From: JAHFUA01 sp963733935
GTDB lineage: Bacteria > Acidobacteriota > Terriglobia > Terriglobales > Acidobacteriaceae
Length of the DNA: 64,000 bases
NCBI GenBank assembly: GCA_963733935.1
Contig: CAVTEQ010000015.1
Location: 186,001 to 250,000 of the forward strand
Direction: 5' to 3'
Shown piece by piece: positions 52,763-60,995 of the stretch. The stretch's first letter is position 1. Each line of letters opens with the position of its first letter. The notes beneath the pieces were generated by a model. That model saw only the letters and a list, made by a program, of their open reading frames with translations, was not told the origin of the DNA and made no database searches. The position numbers were made by a program, and so were the translations under genes.

Positions 52763-53310
52763 TTGTCTCCTTCTTGCAAGGTTTTTCGGCCTAATAACCG
52801 TCGCTCGACAAGTGATACCGCGGGTTCGACGGGTTGCCTGGCCTTCCCGCGATGCCACGTTGCCTCGAGCTAGGTCATCAAAGGCATTCACGGTTCCAAT
52901 AGAGGAGGCGGCACGAGGAGAAGGCATCTCCTTTTCCAGGAGTCGGTTGTGCAGCTTCGACGATCCTCAGCGGACCGTCTGGCTTGGCTCGATCTCTGAT
53001 CCCAAGCCAAGACTTTGACGAGTGATATTGTCTCCAGAAGCCCAGATTCCCCCCGGAGACGTTCGTGGTCATCTGCCATGCCCACGTGTCACTTGCCAAA
53101 TTCTTGGCATTGGCAGCTTTATGGCAATTCGAGAAAGCATTGTTTTCCTATGACGTGACGCTCCTAAACACTTGTCATTACAGGATATGGTCCTGGTGGT
53201 GGCATCAGGCTTGGAGTGGAATCTTGAATGCCCTGACGAAAGTGCCTCGATTTAGCAGGCGACGTTAACCACGAACCTGGTAATCACGTCAGCAGCCCAA
53301 AGGGGGATCA
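52763..53310. other. Divergent intergenic region, no gene recognised
   Basis: A 548-bp gap. The frame of the barrel gene stays open upstream to 52927 without similarity. It should hold the promoters of the barrel gene and of the 53311 gene. No RNA gene was recognised. Confidence 0.5.
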
Positions 53311-53859
53311 ATGGACAAGAAGAACGTGCTCCTTATCGCAGTGCTCGTTGCGGTGTCGGTGTTGGGTGCTAACCGAGTTCGCGCGCAAGAGTCTGCCTCG
53401 CAACCGATAAGGCAAGACAAGGGTTCCTCAGCATCCGGCAGAAGCGATGACTCTCAAGTACTTTCTGACGGGGACATCCAAATGCTGAGGAAGGACATAA
53501 GGTCCCAGAAAAAGCAAATTGTCGCAGCCAACATGGAGCTGACGGACGCCGAGGCCGAAAAGTTCTGGCCAGTCTACGATCGTTACACAGCAGATTTGGC
53601 CAAAATAAACGATACCAAGGCCGTACTGATCAAAGATTACCTTCAGAACTCCACCACCATGAACGGCGAGCAGGCTGAGAGCTACATCCGAAAGCGTGCG
53701 GCCGTTGAAGACTCTATTATGCAGTTGAGACTCAAGTATATCCCTGCGTTTCGCAGGGTGCTGTCAGGCAGACAAATGGCATTGTTCTTTCAGATCGACT
53801 GGCGGTTCGGTCTGCTGGTTGACTTGCAGTTGGCACAACTGCCGCTTATTAATCCTTAA
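53311..53859 (+). CDS. Periplasmic helical protein of unknown function
   Basis: 182 residues with a signal peptide (LLIAVLVAVSVLGANRVRAQE). A helical core follows (MLRKDIRSQKKQIVAANMELTDAEAEKFWPVYDRYTADLAKI ... LKYIPAFRRVLSGRQMALFFQIDWRFGLLVDLQLA). The layout resembles Spy/CpxP-type proteins, with an LTDAEAEKFWPVY segment in place of LTxxQ. It is followed 47 bp later by the Mla-type operon and may belong to it. Its start follows AAAGGGGG. Confidence 0.65.
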   Translation: MDKKNVLLIAVLVAVSVLGANRVRAQESASQPIRQDKGSSASGRSDDSQVLSDGDIQMLRKDIRSQKKQIVAANMELTDAEAEKFWPVYDRYTADLAKINDTKAVLIKDYLQNSTTMNGEQAESYIRKRAAVEDSIMQLRLKYIPAFRRVLSGRQMALFFQIDWRFGLLVDLQLAQLPLINP

Positions 53860-53906
53860 GAGGCACAGAACGGGGCCACGTACCGACAAATGGGAGTTAC
53901 GCTCTG

Positions 53907-54281
53907 TTGCCGAACGATATCTTCAATTCGATTAACGGTCTGGAGATCAGCGTTACTCATAGTCAAGAAGGCGCTCTCGTGCACTTGAACGGCCGTGTAA
54001 ACATCGATTCCTCACCGGGCCTGCGTGATCGGCTTCTCGCCATCCTGCAAGGGGAGCGTCCCGAGGCCGTGACTGTCGACTTGTCGGAAGTCCCCTACAT
54101 TGACCTTTCCGGCATTGCGACCCTCATCGAAGCACTCAAGGTCGCGCGCAATCACGAAACCACCCTGCACCTGGCAGGATTGCAGGAACGTCTGCTTCAT
54201 GTCCTTGAGGTCACGGGCGTGTTGTCTCTGTTCGAAGCGAGTGGCCATGCAAGCCCTCCCTCTGCGTCGGGGGTAGTGTGA
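53907..54281 (+). CDS. STAS domain protein (MlaB-like)
   Basis: A 124-residue single STAS domain: LEISVTHSQEGALVHLNGRVNIDSSPGLRDRLLAIL, then VTVDLSEVPYIDLSGIATLIEALKVAR. It begins with TTG 53907 and its stop overlaps the mlaE start (TGATG). In Mla systems the STAS protein MlaB binds and stabilises the MlaF ATPase, and this position in the operon supports that role. A general anti-sigma antagonist is the alternative. Confidence 0.82.
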   Translation: MPNDIFNSINGLEISVTHSQEGALVHLNGRVNIDSSPGLRDRLLAILQGERPEAVTVDLSEVPYIDLSGIATLIEALKVARNHETTLHLAGLQERLLHVLEVTGVLSLFEASGHASPPSASGVV

Positions 54282-55084
54282 TGGCAACCCTACTCGAAGG
54301 CGTCGGAAAAGAGGCTCTCCATGAGCTCGACTATGTCGGAACTCTAAATATTCAGTTGTGGACCACGCTGCGCGCCATGCGCACAGCCTTGCCCATTATC
54401 GGGAACCGCTACCGCTGGAAGGCCGCCGTGCGCCAGATGCTGGAGATTGGCGTGGACGCGCTGCCCATGGTGGGCCTGATGGCGATTTGTGCCGGATTTA
54501 TTCTCGCCATGCAAGGGGCATCTGAATTACGTCGATTCGGAGCCATGCACTACGTCATCGATCTGGTTGCGGTAGGCTTCACGCGAGAACTCGGCCCGCT
54601 TCTTACCGCGATCGCCGTCAGCGGACGGTCGGGTTCGGCATTCGCGGCGGAGATCGGGACCATGGAGGTCACCGAGGAGATTGACGCGCTCCGGGTTATG
54701 GCCTTCGAACCTGTCGAGTTCATACTGGCACCCAAGTATCTAGCCGCGCTGATCTCCGTGCCCTGTCTCAGTATTATCTCGAACCTCTGCGGCATTCTTG
54801 CAGGCGGAGTGTTCATGTTCTTCAGCACTCATCTGGGGCTCATGGTCTATCTGAGGTACGTGCTGACTTCCATCGAGGCGCGGGACGTGATCAGCGGACT
54901 GATCAAGAGCCTGGCCTTTGCCACCATCATTGCTCATGTGGGCTGCCTGGAAGGATTTCGTGTCCGCGGAGGGCCCGATGCGGTGGGCCGCTCGACGACG
55001 ACCGCGGTGGTGAAATCAACTTTCCTCGTCATCGTTGCTGATGCCGTCTTCACCGCCATTTTCTACTACACGGGGAAAATGTGA
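54281..55084 (+). CDS. mlaE: MlaE-type lipid ABC transporter permease
   Basis: A 267-residue permease of the MlaE family, moving phospholipids between the membranes. It has the family pattern DALPMVGLMAICAGFILAMQG, RELGPLLTAIAVSGRSGSAFAAEIGTMEVTEEIDALRVM, a long hydrophobic block and RVRGGPDAVGRSTTTAVVKSTFLVIVADAVFTAIFYY at the end. The start overlaps the STAS stop and the stop overlaps mlaF. Confidence 0.93.
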   Translation: MATLLEGVGKEALHELDYVGTLNIQLWTTLRAMRTALPIIGNRYRWKAAVRQMLEIGVDALPMVGLMAICAGFILAMQGASELRRFGAMHYVIDLVAVGFTRELGPLLTAIAVSGRSGSAFAAEIGTMEVTEEIDALRVMAFEPVEFILAPKYLAALISVPCLSIISNLCGILAGGVFMFFSTHLGLMVYLRYVLTSIEARDVISGLIKSLAFATIIAHVGCLEGFRVRGGPDAVGRSTTTAVVKSTFLVIVADAVFTAIFYYTGKM

Positions 55085-55887
55085 TGCCATTCATTTCGAT
55101 TCGCGATTTGGTCGTCGAATACGACGGACGGCGGGTGCTGGACGGGCTGAACCTGGACATCGAGCAAGGGGAAACGATGGTTCTGCTGGGCGGCAGTGGT
55201 TCCGGGAAGAGCACACTGTTGCGGCAGATCCTTGGGCTGGAGCGTCCGAAGTCGGGCAGTGTCTCTGTGAAAGGGATTGATATCACCCGCTGCTCGCAGG
55301 CCGAACTGAAGGCTGTCCGGCGCTCCATCGGAGTCGCTTTTCAAAGTGCAGCCTTGTTCAATTCGCTTACCTTGGAGGACAATGTCGCTCTCCCTTTGCG
55401 TGAGCACACTGCGCTCGCCCCGTCCATTATCGACCTGATGGTCTGGATGAGGCTGGCACAGGTGGGTCTGGAGGAATTCGGCAAATTACCCCCCCAGGAA
55501 CTGTCGGGCGGCATGAAGAAGCGTGCAGCAGTCGCGCGTGCTCTAGCGCTTGATCCGGAGCTTCTGGTGTTCGATGAGCCTTCCGCCGGACTGGATCCTA
55601 TTGTTGCGGCAGATCTGGACGAATTGATTCTGCTGCTTAAAGAGGCTCTCCAGATGACCGTTATCGTCGTCACTCATGAACTGCCCAGCGCCTTCCGCAT
55701 CGCCGACCGGATTGCGATGCTCTACAACGGCACGTTTCTCGCGGTGGGAACCAAGGAAGAGATTCGCAAGAGCAACAATCCCCATGTCCGGCAGTTCCTC
55801 GATCGCATACCCGACAATATAGCGAAAACTCCTGCCGTGGCTGACTACTTCAAACGATACCTGCAGAATCAGGAGGCAAACCAGTGA
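55084..55887 (+). CDS. mlaF: MlaF-type lipid ABC transporter ATPase
   Basis: A 267-residue ATPase with Walker A LLGGSGSGKSTLL, a Q-loop in VAFQSAALF, the signature ELSGGMKKRAAVARAL (the MKKR form typical of MlaF), Walker B LLVFDEPSAGLDP and the switch His in VVTHELPSAF. ATG 55084 overlaps the mlaE stop (TGATG); the stop overlaps mlaD. Confidence 0.94.
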   Translation: MPFISIRDLVVEYDGRRVLDGLNLDIEQGETMVLLGGSGSGKSTLLRQILGLERPKSGSVSVKGIDITRCSQAELKAVRRSIGVAFQSAALFNSLTLEDNVALPLREHTALAPSIIDLMVWMRLAQVGLEEFGKLPPQELSGGMKKRAAVARALALDPELLVFDEPSAGLDPIVAADLDELILLLKEALQMTVIVVTHELPSAFRIADRIAMLYNGTFLAVGTKEEIRKSNNPHVRQFLDRIPDNIAKTPAVADYFKRYLQNQEANQ

Positions 55888-56804
55888 CAACGGAAGCAAA
55901 GGTTGGCGCCTTCGTCCTCGGCTGTTTCGCAATACTGGCATTTACTCTTGTCTACCTGTTCAACGCGCAGTTCAGCCGCGACACCGTACCCTATCGGACA
56001 TATCTGCGGTATGCGGGCGGGCTTGAACCGGGAGCATCAGTCCTGTTCGGCGGCATCAATGTCGGCAAAGTCACGGCGGTCAGGCCCTGGTCATCGGACC
56101 CAACCAAGATAGAAATTCTGTTGGAGGTCAAACAGGGCACGCCCTTAAACGAGAAGTCCGTAGCCAAGCTGGGACTGGTTAGCATCATGAACAGCGCAGC
56201 CCTGTCGATCAGCACTGGCAGCAACGAGGCCAAGCGACTTGTGGCGGGGTCATCGATCACGTCACAGGAAGCCGCCAGCCTGGATGAGATTGCCGGCAAA
56301 ATGGCCACCGTCGCGGATAACGCAGACTCCCTGATCACGCAGGCGAAGGGGGAGCTTGAAGGTATCAGTGGCGACGCGCGAAGTCTTCTGGCCAACCTAA
56401 ACAACGTGACGGGCCCGCCCACCCAGCAAAAGGTTCAAACCATCCTGAACCAGGTAGACGGACTCCTCACCGACGAGCGCCCAAAGATCGATCGCCTTTC
56501 CGATCAACTGCTCGTGCTAAGCCAGCATGCTGATAGCACCATTGAGAACGTCAATGGGACGGTCACCGACCTTCGCGAGCCAATCCGTAAAGACTTGGCG
56601 GAATTGCAGACTACTTTGCAGGAAGCGAAGAGCTTGATGGCGAATATGCAGGTGCTGGTGCGAGCGAACGACTACAAGATCAATGACACGGTGGACAACC
56701 TGCGAGTGGCCACCGACAACCTGGACCAGTTGACGGATTCGCTGAAGCAGCGTCCGTGGAGCTTGATTCGCATCAAGCAACCCAAGGAGCGCAAGGTCCC
56801 GTAA
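55884..56804 (+). CDS. mlaD: MlaD-type MCE domain protein
   Basis: A 306-residue periplasmic lipid-binding subunit with an N-terminal anchor (GAFVLGCFAILAFTLVYLFNAQF). An MCE domain follows (YLRYAGGLEPGASVLFGGINVGKVTAV ... VKQGTPLNEKSVAKLGLVSIMNSAALSI). A long helical C-terminal region (~150-300) is typical of MlaD/PqiB-like proteins and may form a tunnel. It starts at GTG 55884, overlapping the mlaF stop. Confidence 0.93.
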   Translation: MTTEAKVGAFVLGCFAILAFTLVYLFNAQFSRDTVPYRTYLRYAGGLEPGASVLFGGINVGKVTAVRPWSSDPTKIEILLEVKQGTPLNEKSVAKLGLVSIMNSAALSISTGSNEAKRLVAGSSITSQEAASLDEIAGKMATVADNADSLITQAKGELEGISGDARSLLANLNNVTGPPTQQKVQTILNQVDGLLTDERPKIDRLSDQLLVLSQHADSTIENVNGTVTDLREPIRKDLAELQTTLQEAKSLMANMQVLVRANDYKINDTVDNLRVATDNLDQLTDSLKQRPWSLIRIKQPKERKVP

Positions 56805-56818
56805 CGGGGGAGAGAGAT

Positions 56819-57433
56819 ATGCAAAAAACCCTGACAGCAATTCTTTTCACACTCGTGATTTCACTCTGCTTTGTGGGCTGCATGGGCAAGGTGAAGTATC
56901 CGACCTATTACACACTCAACCTCCCGCCGGCGCCCGATCCGCCAGTCCAGGAAAGCACCCACGCATCGCTGGCGATACGAGAATTCCGATCACCCGGTTA
57001 TCTGCGGCAAGGAGCGATTGCTTACCGCACGTCACCCGAACAAATCGGCTTTTATGATTACCACCGCTGGGCGGTTGATCCACGTGAGTTCGTGACCAAC
57101 GCGGTCGCCGATCGTTTGCGTGCCAGCAGCAACTTCACCCACGTACAAATCTACGACGGACACTCCGAGGTGGATTACATTCTTAGCGGTCGCCTTGAGA
57201 AGCTTGAGGAACTGGACTACGATGGCGGCGTCAAGGTCGGGGTTGCCATCTCCGCTCAGATGATAGACGTTCGCACGGGTGTCACGGTTTGGAGCAACGA
57301 AGTTTCGGAGGTCGGAACCGTGGTCCAGAAAAACGTGCCCGCAGTTGTATCCGAGATGAATCACACGATGGATCGCGCGATCGAGAAGCTGCTGACTCCG
57401 TCTCCTGCTTCCGTCACGGCCAAAGGAAAATAA
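56819..57433 (+). CDS. ABC-type transport auxiliary lipoprotein (PqiC-like)
   Basis: A 204-residue lipoprotein with lipobox LCFVGC and the PF03886-type sequence YYTLNLPPAPDPP, FRSPGYLRQGAIAYRTSPEQIGFYDYHRWAVDPREFVTNAVADRLRAS. It would be the outer-membrane partner of the MCE transporter. ATG 56819 follows GGGGAGAGAG. Such a lipoprotein next to MCE genes is the PqiABC/Mla-like layout. Confidence 0.88.
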   Translation: MQKTLTAILFTLVISLCFVGCMGKVKYPTYYTLNLPPAPDPPVQESTHASLAIREFRSPGYLRQGAIAYRTSPEQIGFYDYHRWAVDPREFVTNAVADRLRASSNFTHVQIYDGHSEVDYILSGRLEKLEELDYDGGVKVGVAISAQMIDVRTGVTVWSNEVSEVGTVVQKNVPAVVSEMNHTMDRAIEKLLTPSPASVTAKGK

Positions 57434-57438
57434 AGCCA

Positions 57439-58266
57439 ATGTTGTTTCGTGCACATGGCCGCGGTCGGCCGGCTCCTCCTTGGGCCGCTGTGCTGGTGCT
57501 CGCTATTCCTATCTCTCTGTCTGCAGAAAACGCGCGTTCTGCCGATTCAACCCTGCAGCCGGTTGTCGCGTCTGCGGCCGGTAGTTCCACCCCTTTGATC
57601 GTCGTTGGCTTCGTCGGCGGATTCGTTCGTCATGACGATCTTCGCCATTCCGAAGTGCAACTGGCGCAAAAGCTGCGTGCCGAGCACCCGGATCATCTCC
57701 GTATCGCTACCTTCGGAAACTGGCACCGGAAGGCGGCGCATCGGGACATTCTCCGGTGGCTGGACACTGACGAGGACGGGCGCCTTTCCGCGGCGGAGAA
57801 GCGTGGCGCGCGCATTGTCCTATTCGGGCACAGTTGGGGCGGGGCGGCCGTAATTTCTCTGGCCCGCCAGTTGCAACGGGAAGGCAGTCCGGTGCTGCTT
57901 ACCGTTCAGGTCGATAGCATCGCTAAACCGGGGCAGGATGACCGGTTGGTTCCCGCGAACGTGGCCCGGGCGATCAACTTCTACCAGACTCGCGGCTTGC
58001 TCCATGGCCGTTCCAGGATCACGGCTGCCGACCCGGCGCAGACAGAGATCCTGGGCGATTTTTTCTTCGACTACCGGGAGACTCCGGCGGAATGCAGCCA
58101 GTATCCCTGGTTCACCCGGCATCTTTTCCGGGGGCACACCGCCATCGAGTGCGACCCGCAGGTTTGGTCTCAGATCGAGGGTTTGATTGACAAGTATTCG
58201 TTCACGGGACAGGCTGCTTCGGTGGCAGACGTCGAAGCCAATCGGTCGCAGTTACCATTCAAATGA
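57439..58266 (+). CDS. Secreted lipase-like alpha/beta hydrolase with EF-hand loop
   Basis: A 275-residue protein with a signal peptide (AAVLVLAIPISLSAENA). It has a hydrolase start TPLIVVGFVGGFVRHDD and the nucleophile elbow GHSWGG at residues 130-135. Just before that lies a canonical calcium EF-hand loop, DTDEDGRLSAAE (109-120), with D at positions 1, 3 and 5, G at 6 and E at 12. It is the last gene of the Mla-type operon, 5 bp after the lipoprotein gene. Action on lipids in the periplasm, perhaps calcium-dependent, is inference. Confidence 0.75.
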   Translation: MLFRAHGRGRPAPPWAAVLVLAIPISLSAENARSADSTLQPVVASAAGSSTPLIVVGFVGGFVRHDDLRHSEVQLAQKLRAEHPDHLRIATFGNWHRKAAHRDILRWLDTDEDGRLSAAEKRGARIVLFGHSWGGAAVISLARQLQREGSPVLLTVQVDSIAKPGQDDRLVPANVARAINFYQTRGLLHGRSRITAADPAQTEILGDFFFDYRETPAECSQYPWFTRHLFRGHTAIECDPQVWSQIEGLIDKYSFTGQAASVADVEANRSQLPFK

Positions 58267-58457
58267 TGTCCTGCCAGCCGTTTGGCATTTGCTATGGCTT
58301 TGGCACTTCTCAGCTTGGCTGTAGGTTTCCATTTTCAGGCGCTTACGAATGGCCTCACGTTTGCACTTTCAGCTTTCGCCACCTGCGAGCAGCAAGAGCC
58401 ACGACACGGCGCGACCAAATGAGAACCTCCACCGCTAGGACACAAGGAGCGTAAGAA

Positions 58458-60902
58458 ATGACACCTGTCGTAGAAGCAGAAGAACCACTGGCCCTCTCGC
58501 TAAGCGCTTATGGGAAAGCGAGATCCACGATTCAAGGATCGCCCCTGAGCTCAGAGGAACTAAGGAAAACCGACGCTTACTGGCGGGCGTGCAAGTACCT
58601 GGCACTCGGTATGATTTATCTCCAACACAATCCCCTGTTGAAGGAACCTCTGAAGCCGGAACACATCAAGAACCGCCTGCTTGGACATTGGGGATCGAGC
58701 CCTGGCCTGGCTTTCATCTACACCCACCTGAACCGGTTGATCAAAAAGTTTGACCTGGACATGATCTTCATGGCGGGACCGGGGCATGGCGCACCCGGCG
58801 TCCTGGGTCCAGGATACCTCGAGGGGACGTACTCCGAGATCTATCCCGAAAAGAGCGAAGATGAACGTGGCCTGCACGAGTTCTTCAAACAATTCTCGTT
58901 TCCTGGCGGGATCGGCAGCCACTGCACACCGGAGACTCCCGGTTCCATCCATGAAGGGGGCGAATTAGGGTACGTGCTCTCTCATGCCTGCGGCGCTGCG
59001 TTCGACAACCCTGGCTTGATCGTGGCTGCCGTCGTCGGGGACGGCGAGTCTGAAACCGGACCGCTGGCGACTTCATGGCACATCAGCAAGTTCCTGAGCC
59101 CTATTCGCGATGGCGCGGTTCTGCCCATCCTTCACTTGAACGGCTACAAGATCAACAATCCAACTCTTCTGGCGCGCATTAGCCACGACGAGCTGGAGAA
59201 CCTCATGCGAGGCTACGGTTGGACGCCTCACTTCGTGGAGGGGTCGGATCACGACAGCATGCACCAGGCGATGGCAGCCACGGTCGAACATTGCATCAAG
59301 GAAATTCGTGCCGTCCAGCAGGACTGCCGAAGCACTGGCGTGGCCAGCCGGCCTCGCTGGCCGATGATCGTGCTGCGCTCCCCGAAGGGCTGGGGCGCGC
59401 CGCGAAAAGTAGAAGGTCACTATCTTGAGGGATTCTGGCGGGCTCATCAGGTTCCCTTGACCGACGTCAAGAAGGACCCCGAACAACTGCGGATTCTCGA
59501 GCGGTGGATGCGCGAACTGAAGCCGGAGGAGTTGTTTGACCGCGACGGCAAGCTCGTGCCGGAGCTCAAGGAGCTAGCACCGACAGGGACACGCCGCATG
59601 AGCGCCAATCCCCATGCCAATGGTGGAACCATCAAAAAGAGTCTGTGTTTACCTGATTTCCGGGATTACGCCGTAAAAATCGATGAGCCCGGAGCTATCG
59701 AAGTCGAGAATGTCCCGCCTTTGGGGAACTTCCTGCGAGACGTGATGAAGTCGAACATGGACAACTTCCGCGTCTTCGGTCCGGACGAGACCACGTCGAA
59801 CAAGCTGCAGGCTATCTACCAGGCCTCGAAGAAGTTCTGGATCGCCGATTACTTCGCCGAGGACACGGACGGCGGCGAACTGGCAACCGATGGACGCGTC
59901 GTCGAGATGCTCAGCGAGCACACCATGGAGGGCATGCTCGAAGGTTATCTGCTTACCGGACGGAATGGCTTCTTCTCATCCTATGAGGCCTTCGTCCACG
60001 TGATTGACTCCATGTTCAACCAGCACGCGAAGTGGCTGGAGATCTGCAGCCATCTGTCCTGGCGCCGAAACATAGCCTCGTTGAACCTGCTTATCACTTC
60101 TACGGTTTGGCGGCAGGACCACAATGGTTTCACTCACCAGGATCCCGGTTTTCTGGACGTTGTCCTTAACAAGAGCGCGGCTATCACTCGCATTTACCTC
60201 CCGCCCGACGTTAACTGCCTGCTGTCAGTGGCCGATCACTGCCTGAGGAGCGAGAACTACATTAATGTGATCGTGTCCGACAAGCAGTTGCATCTCCAGT
60301 ACCTGAATATGGATGCCGCTATCACACACTGCACCAAGGGGATTGGCATTTGGGACTGGGCCAGCAACGACAAGGGTTGTGAACCCGATCTGGTCATGGC
60401 GTGCGCCGGCGACATTCCGACGCAGGAAGCACTGGCGGCAACGGCTCTGCTGCGAGAGGAGTTCCCGGACCTGAAGATCCGCTTCATCAACGTAGTGGAC
60501 CTTTTCAAACTGCAGCCCAGCAAGGAACATCCGCACGGATTGACGGATGCAGATTTTGATTCTCTCTTCACGGTTGACAGACCCATAATCTTCAACTTCC
60601 ACGGTTATCCCTGGCTAATTCATCGCTTGTCCTACGCTCGCAAGAACCAGAGCTTGCACGTACGCGGCTACAAGGAGAAAGGCAACATCAACACGCCGAT
60701 GGAACTGGCGATAAACAATCAAATTGACCGCTTCAGCCTCGCGATGGACGCCATCGACCGCATCCCCAAACTGCAAAGAATCGGGGGCGAAGCCAAAGAG
60801 AAGTTCCGCAATCAGCAGATCGCCTGCCGGGCATACGCCCACGAGAATGGCATCGACAGCCCGGAGATTACCGGGTGGAGGTGGCCGCACCGGTCAGCCT
60901 AA
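58458..60902 (+). CDS. xfp: Phosphoketolase (xylulose-5-P/fructose-6-P)
   Basis: A TPP enzyme of 814 residues that splits xylulose-5-phosphate or fructose-6-phosphate with phosphate, giving acetyl phosphate. Family signatures include WRACKYLALGMIYLQHNPLL, HWGSSPGLAFIYTHLNRLI, GPGHGAPGVLGPGYLEG, GELGYVLSHACGAAFDNPGL, the TPP-binding VGDGESETGPLATSWH, and DGFTHQDPGF-like HNGFTHQDPGFLD. The length fits the family. It starts the sugar-phosphate cluster. No acetate kinase or phosphotransacetylase gene is visible in the window. Confidence 0.96.
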   Translation: MTPVVEAEEPLALSLSAYGKARSTIQGSPLSSEELRKTDAYWRACKYLALGMIYLQHNPLLKEPLKPEHIKNRLLGHWGSSPGLAFIYTHLNRLIKKFDLDMIFMAGPGHGAPGVLGPGYLEGTYSEIYPEKSEDERGLHEFFKQFSFPGGIGSHCTPETPGSIHEGGELGYVLSHACGAAFDNPGLIVAAVVGDGESETGPLATSWHISKFLSPIRDGAVLPILHLNGYKINNPTLLARISHDELENLMRGYGWTPHFVEGSDHDSMHQAMAATVEHCIKEIRAVQQDCRSTGVASRPRWPMIVLRSPKGWGAPRKVEGHYLEGFWRAHQVPLTDVKKDPEQLRILERWMRELKPEELFDRDGKLVPELKELAPTGTRRMSANPHANGGTIKKSLCLPDFRDYAVKIDEPGAIEVENVPPLGNFLRDVMKSNMDNFRVFGPDETTSNKLQAIYQASKKFWIADYFAEDTDGGELATDGRVVEMLSEHTMEGMLEGYLLTGRNGFFSSYEAFVHVIDSMFNQHAKWLEICSHLSWRRNIASLNLLITSTVWRQDHNGFTHQDPGFLDVVLNKSAAITRIYLPPDVNCLLSVADHCLRSENYINVIVSDKQLHLQYLNMDAAITHCTKGIGIWDWASNDKGCEPDLVMACAGDIPTQEALAATALLREEFPDLKIRFINVVDLFKLQPSKEHPHGLTDADFDSLFTVDRPIIFNFHGYPWLIHRLSYARKNQSLHVRGYKEKGNINTPMELAINNQIDRFSLAMDAIDRIPKLQRIGGEAKEKFRNQQIACRAYAHENGIDSPEITGWRWPHRSA

Positions 60903-60995
60903 CTTTGATAGAGGTGGCTGGGTTCCAGCCGGCCACCTACGATCTGCTTCGTACGGAGTGGACCGCCAGCGAAGGCTGGCGCGAAAGGATATCGA

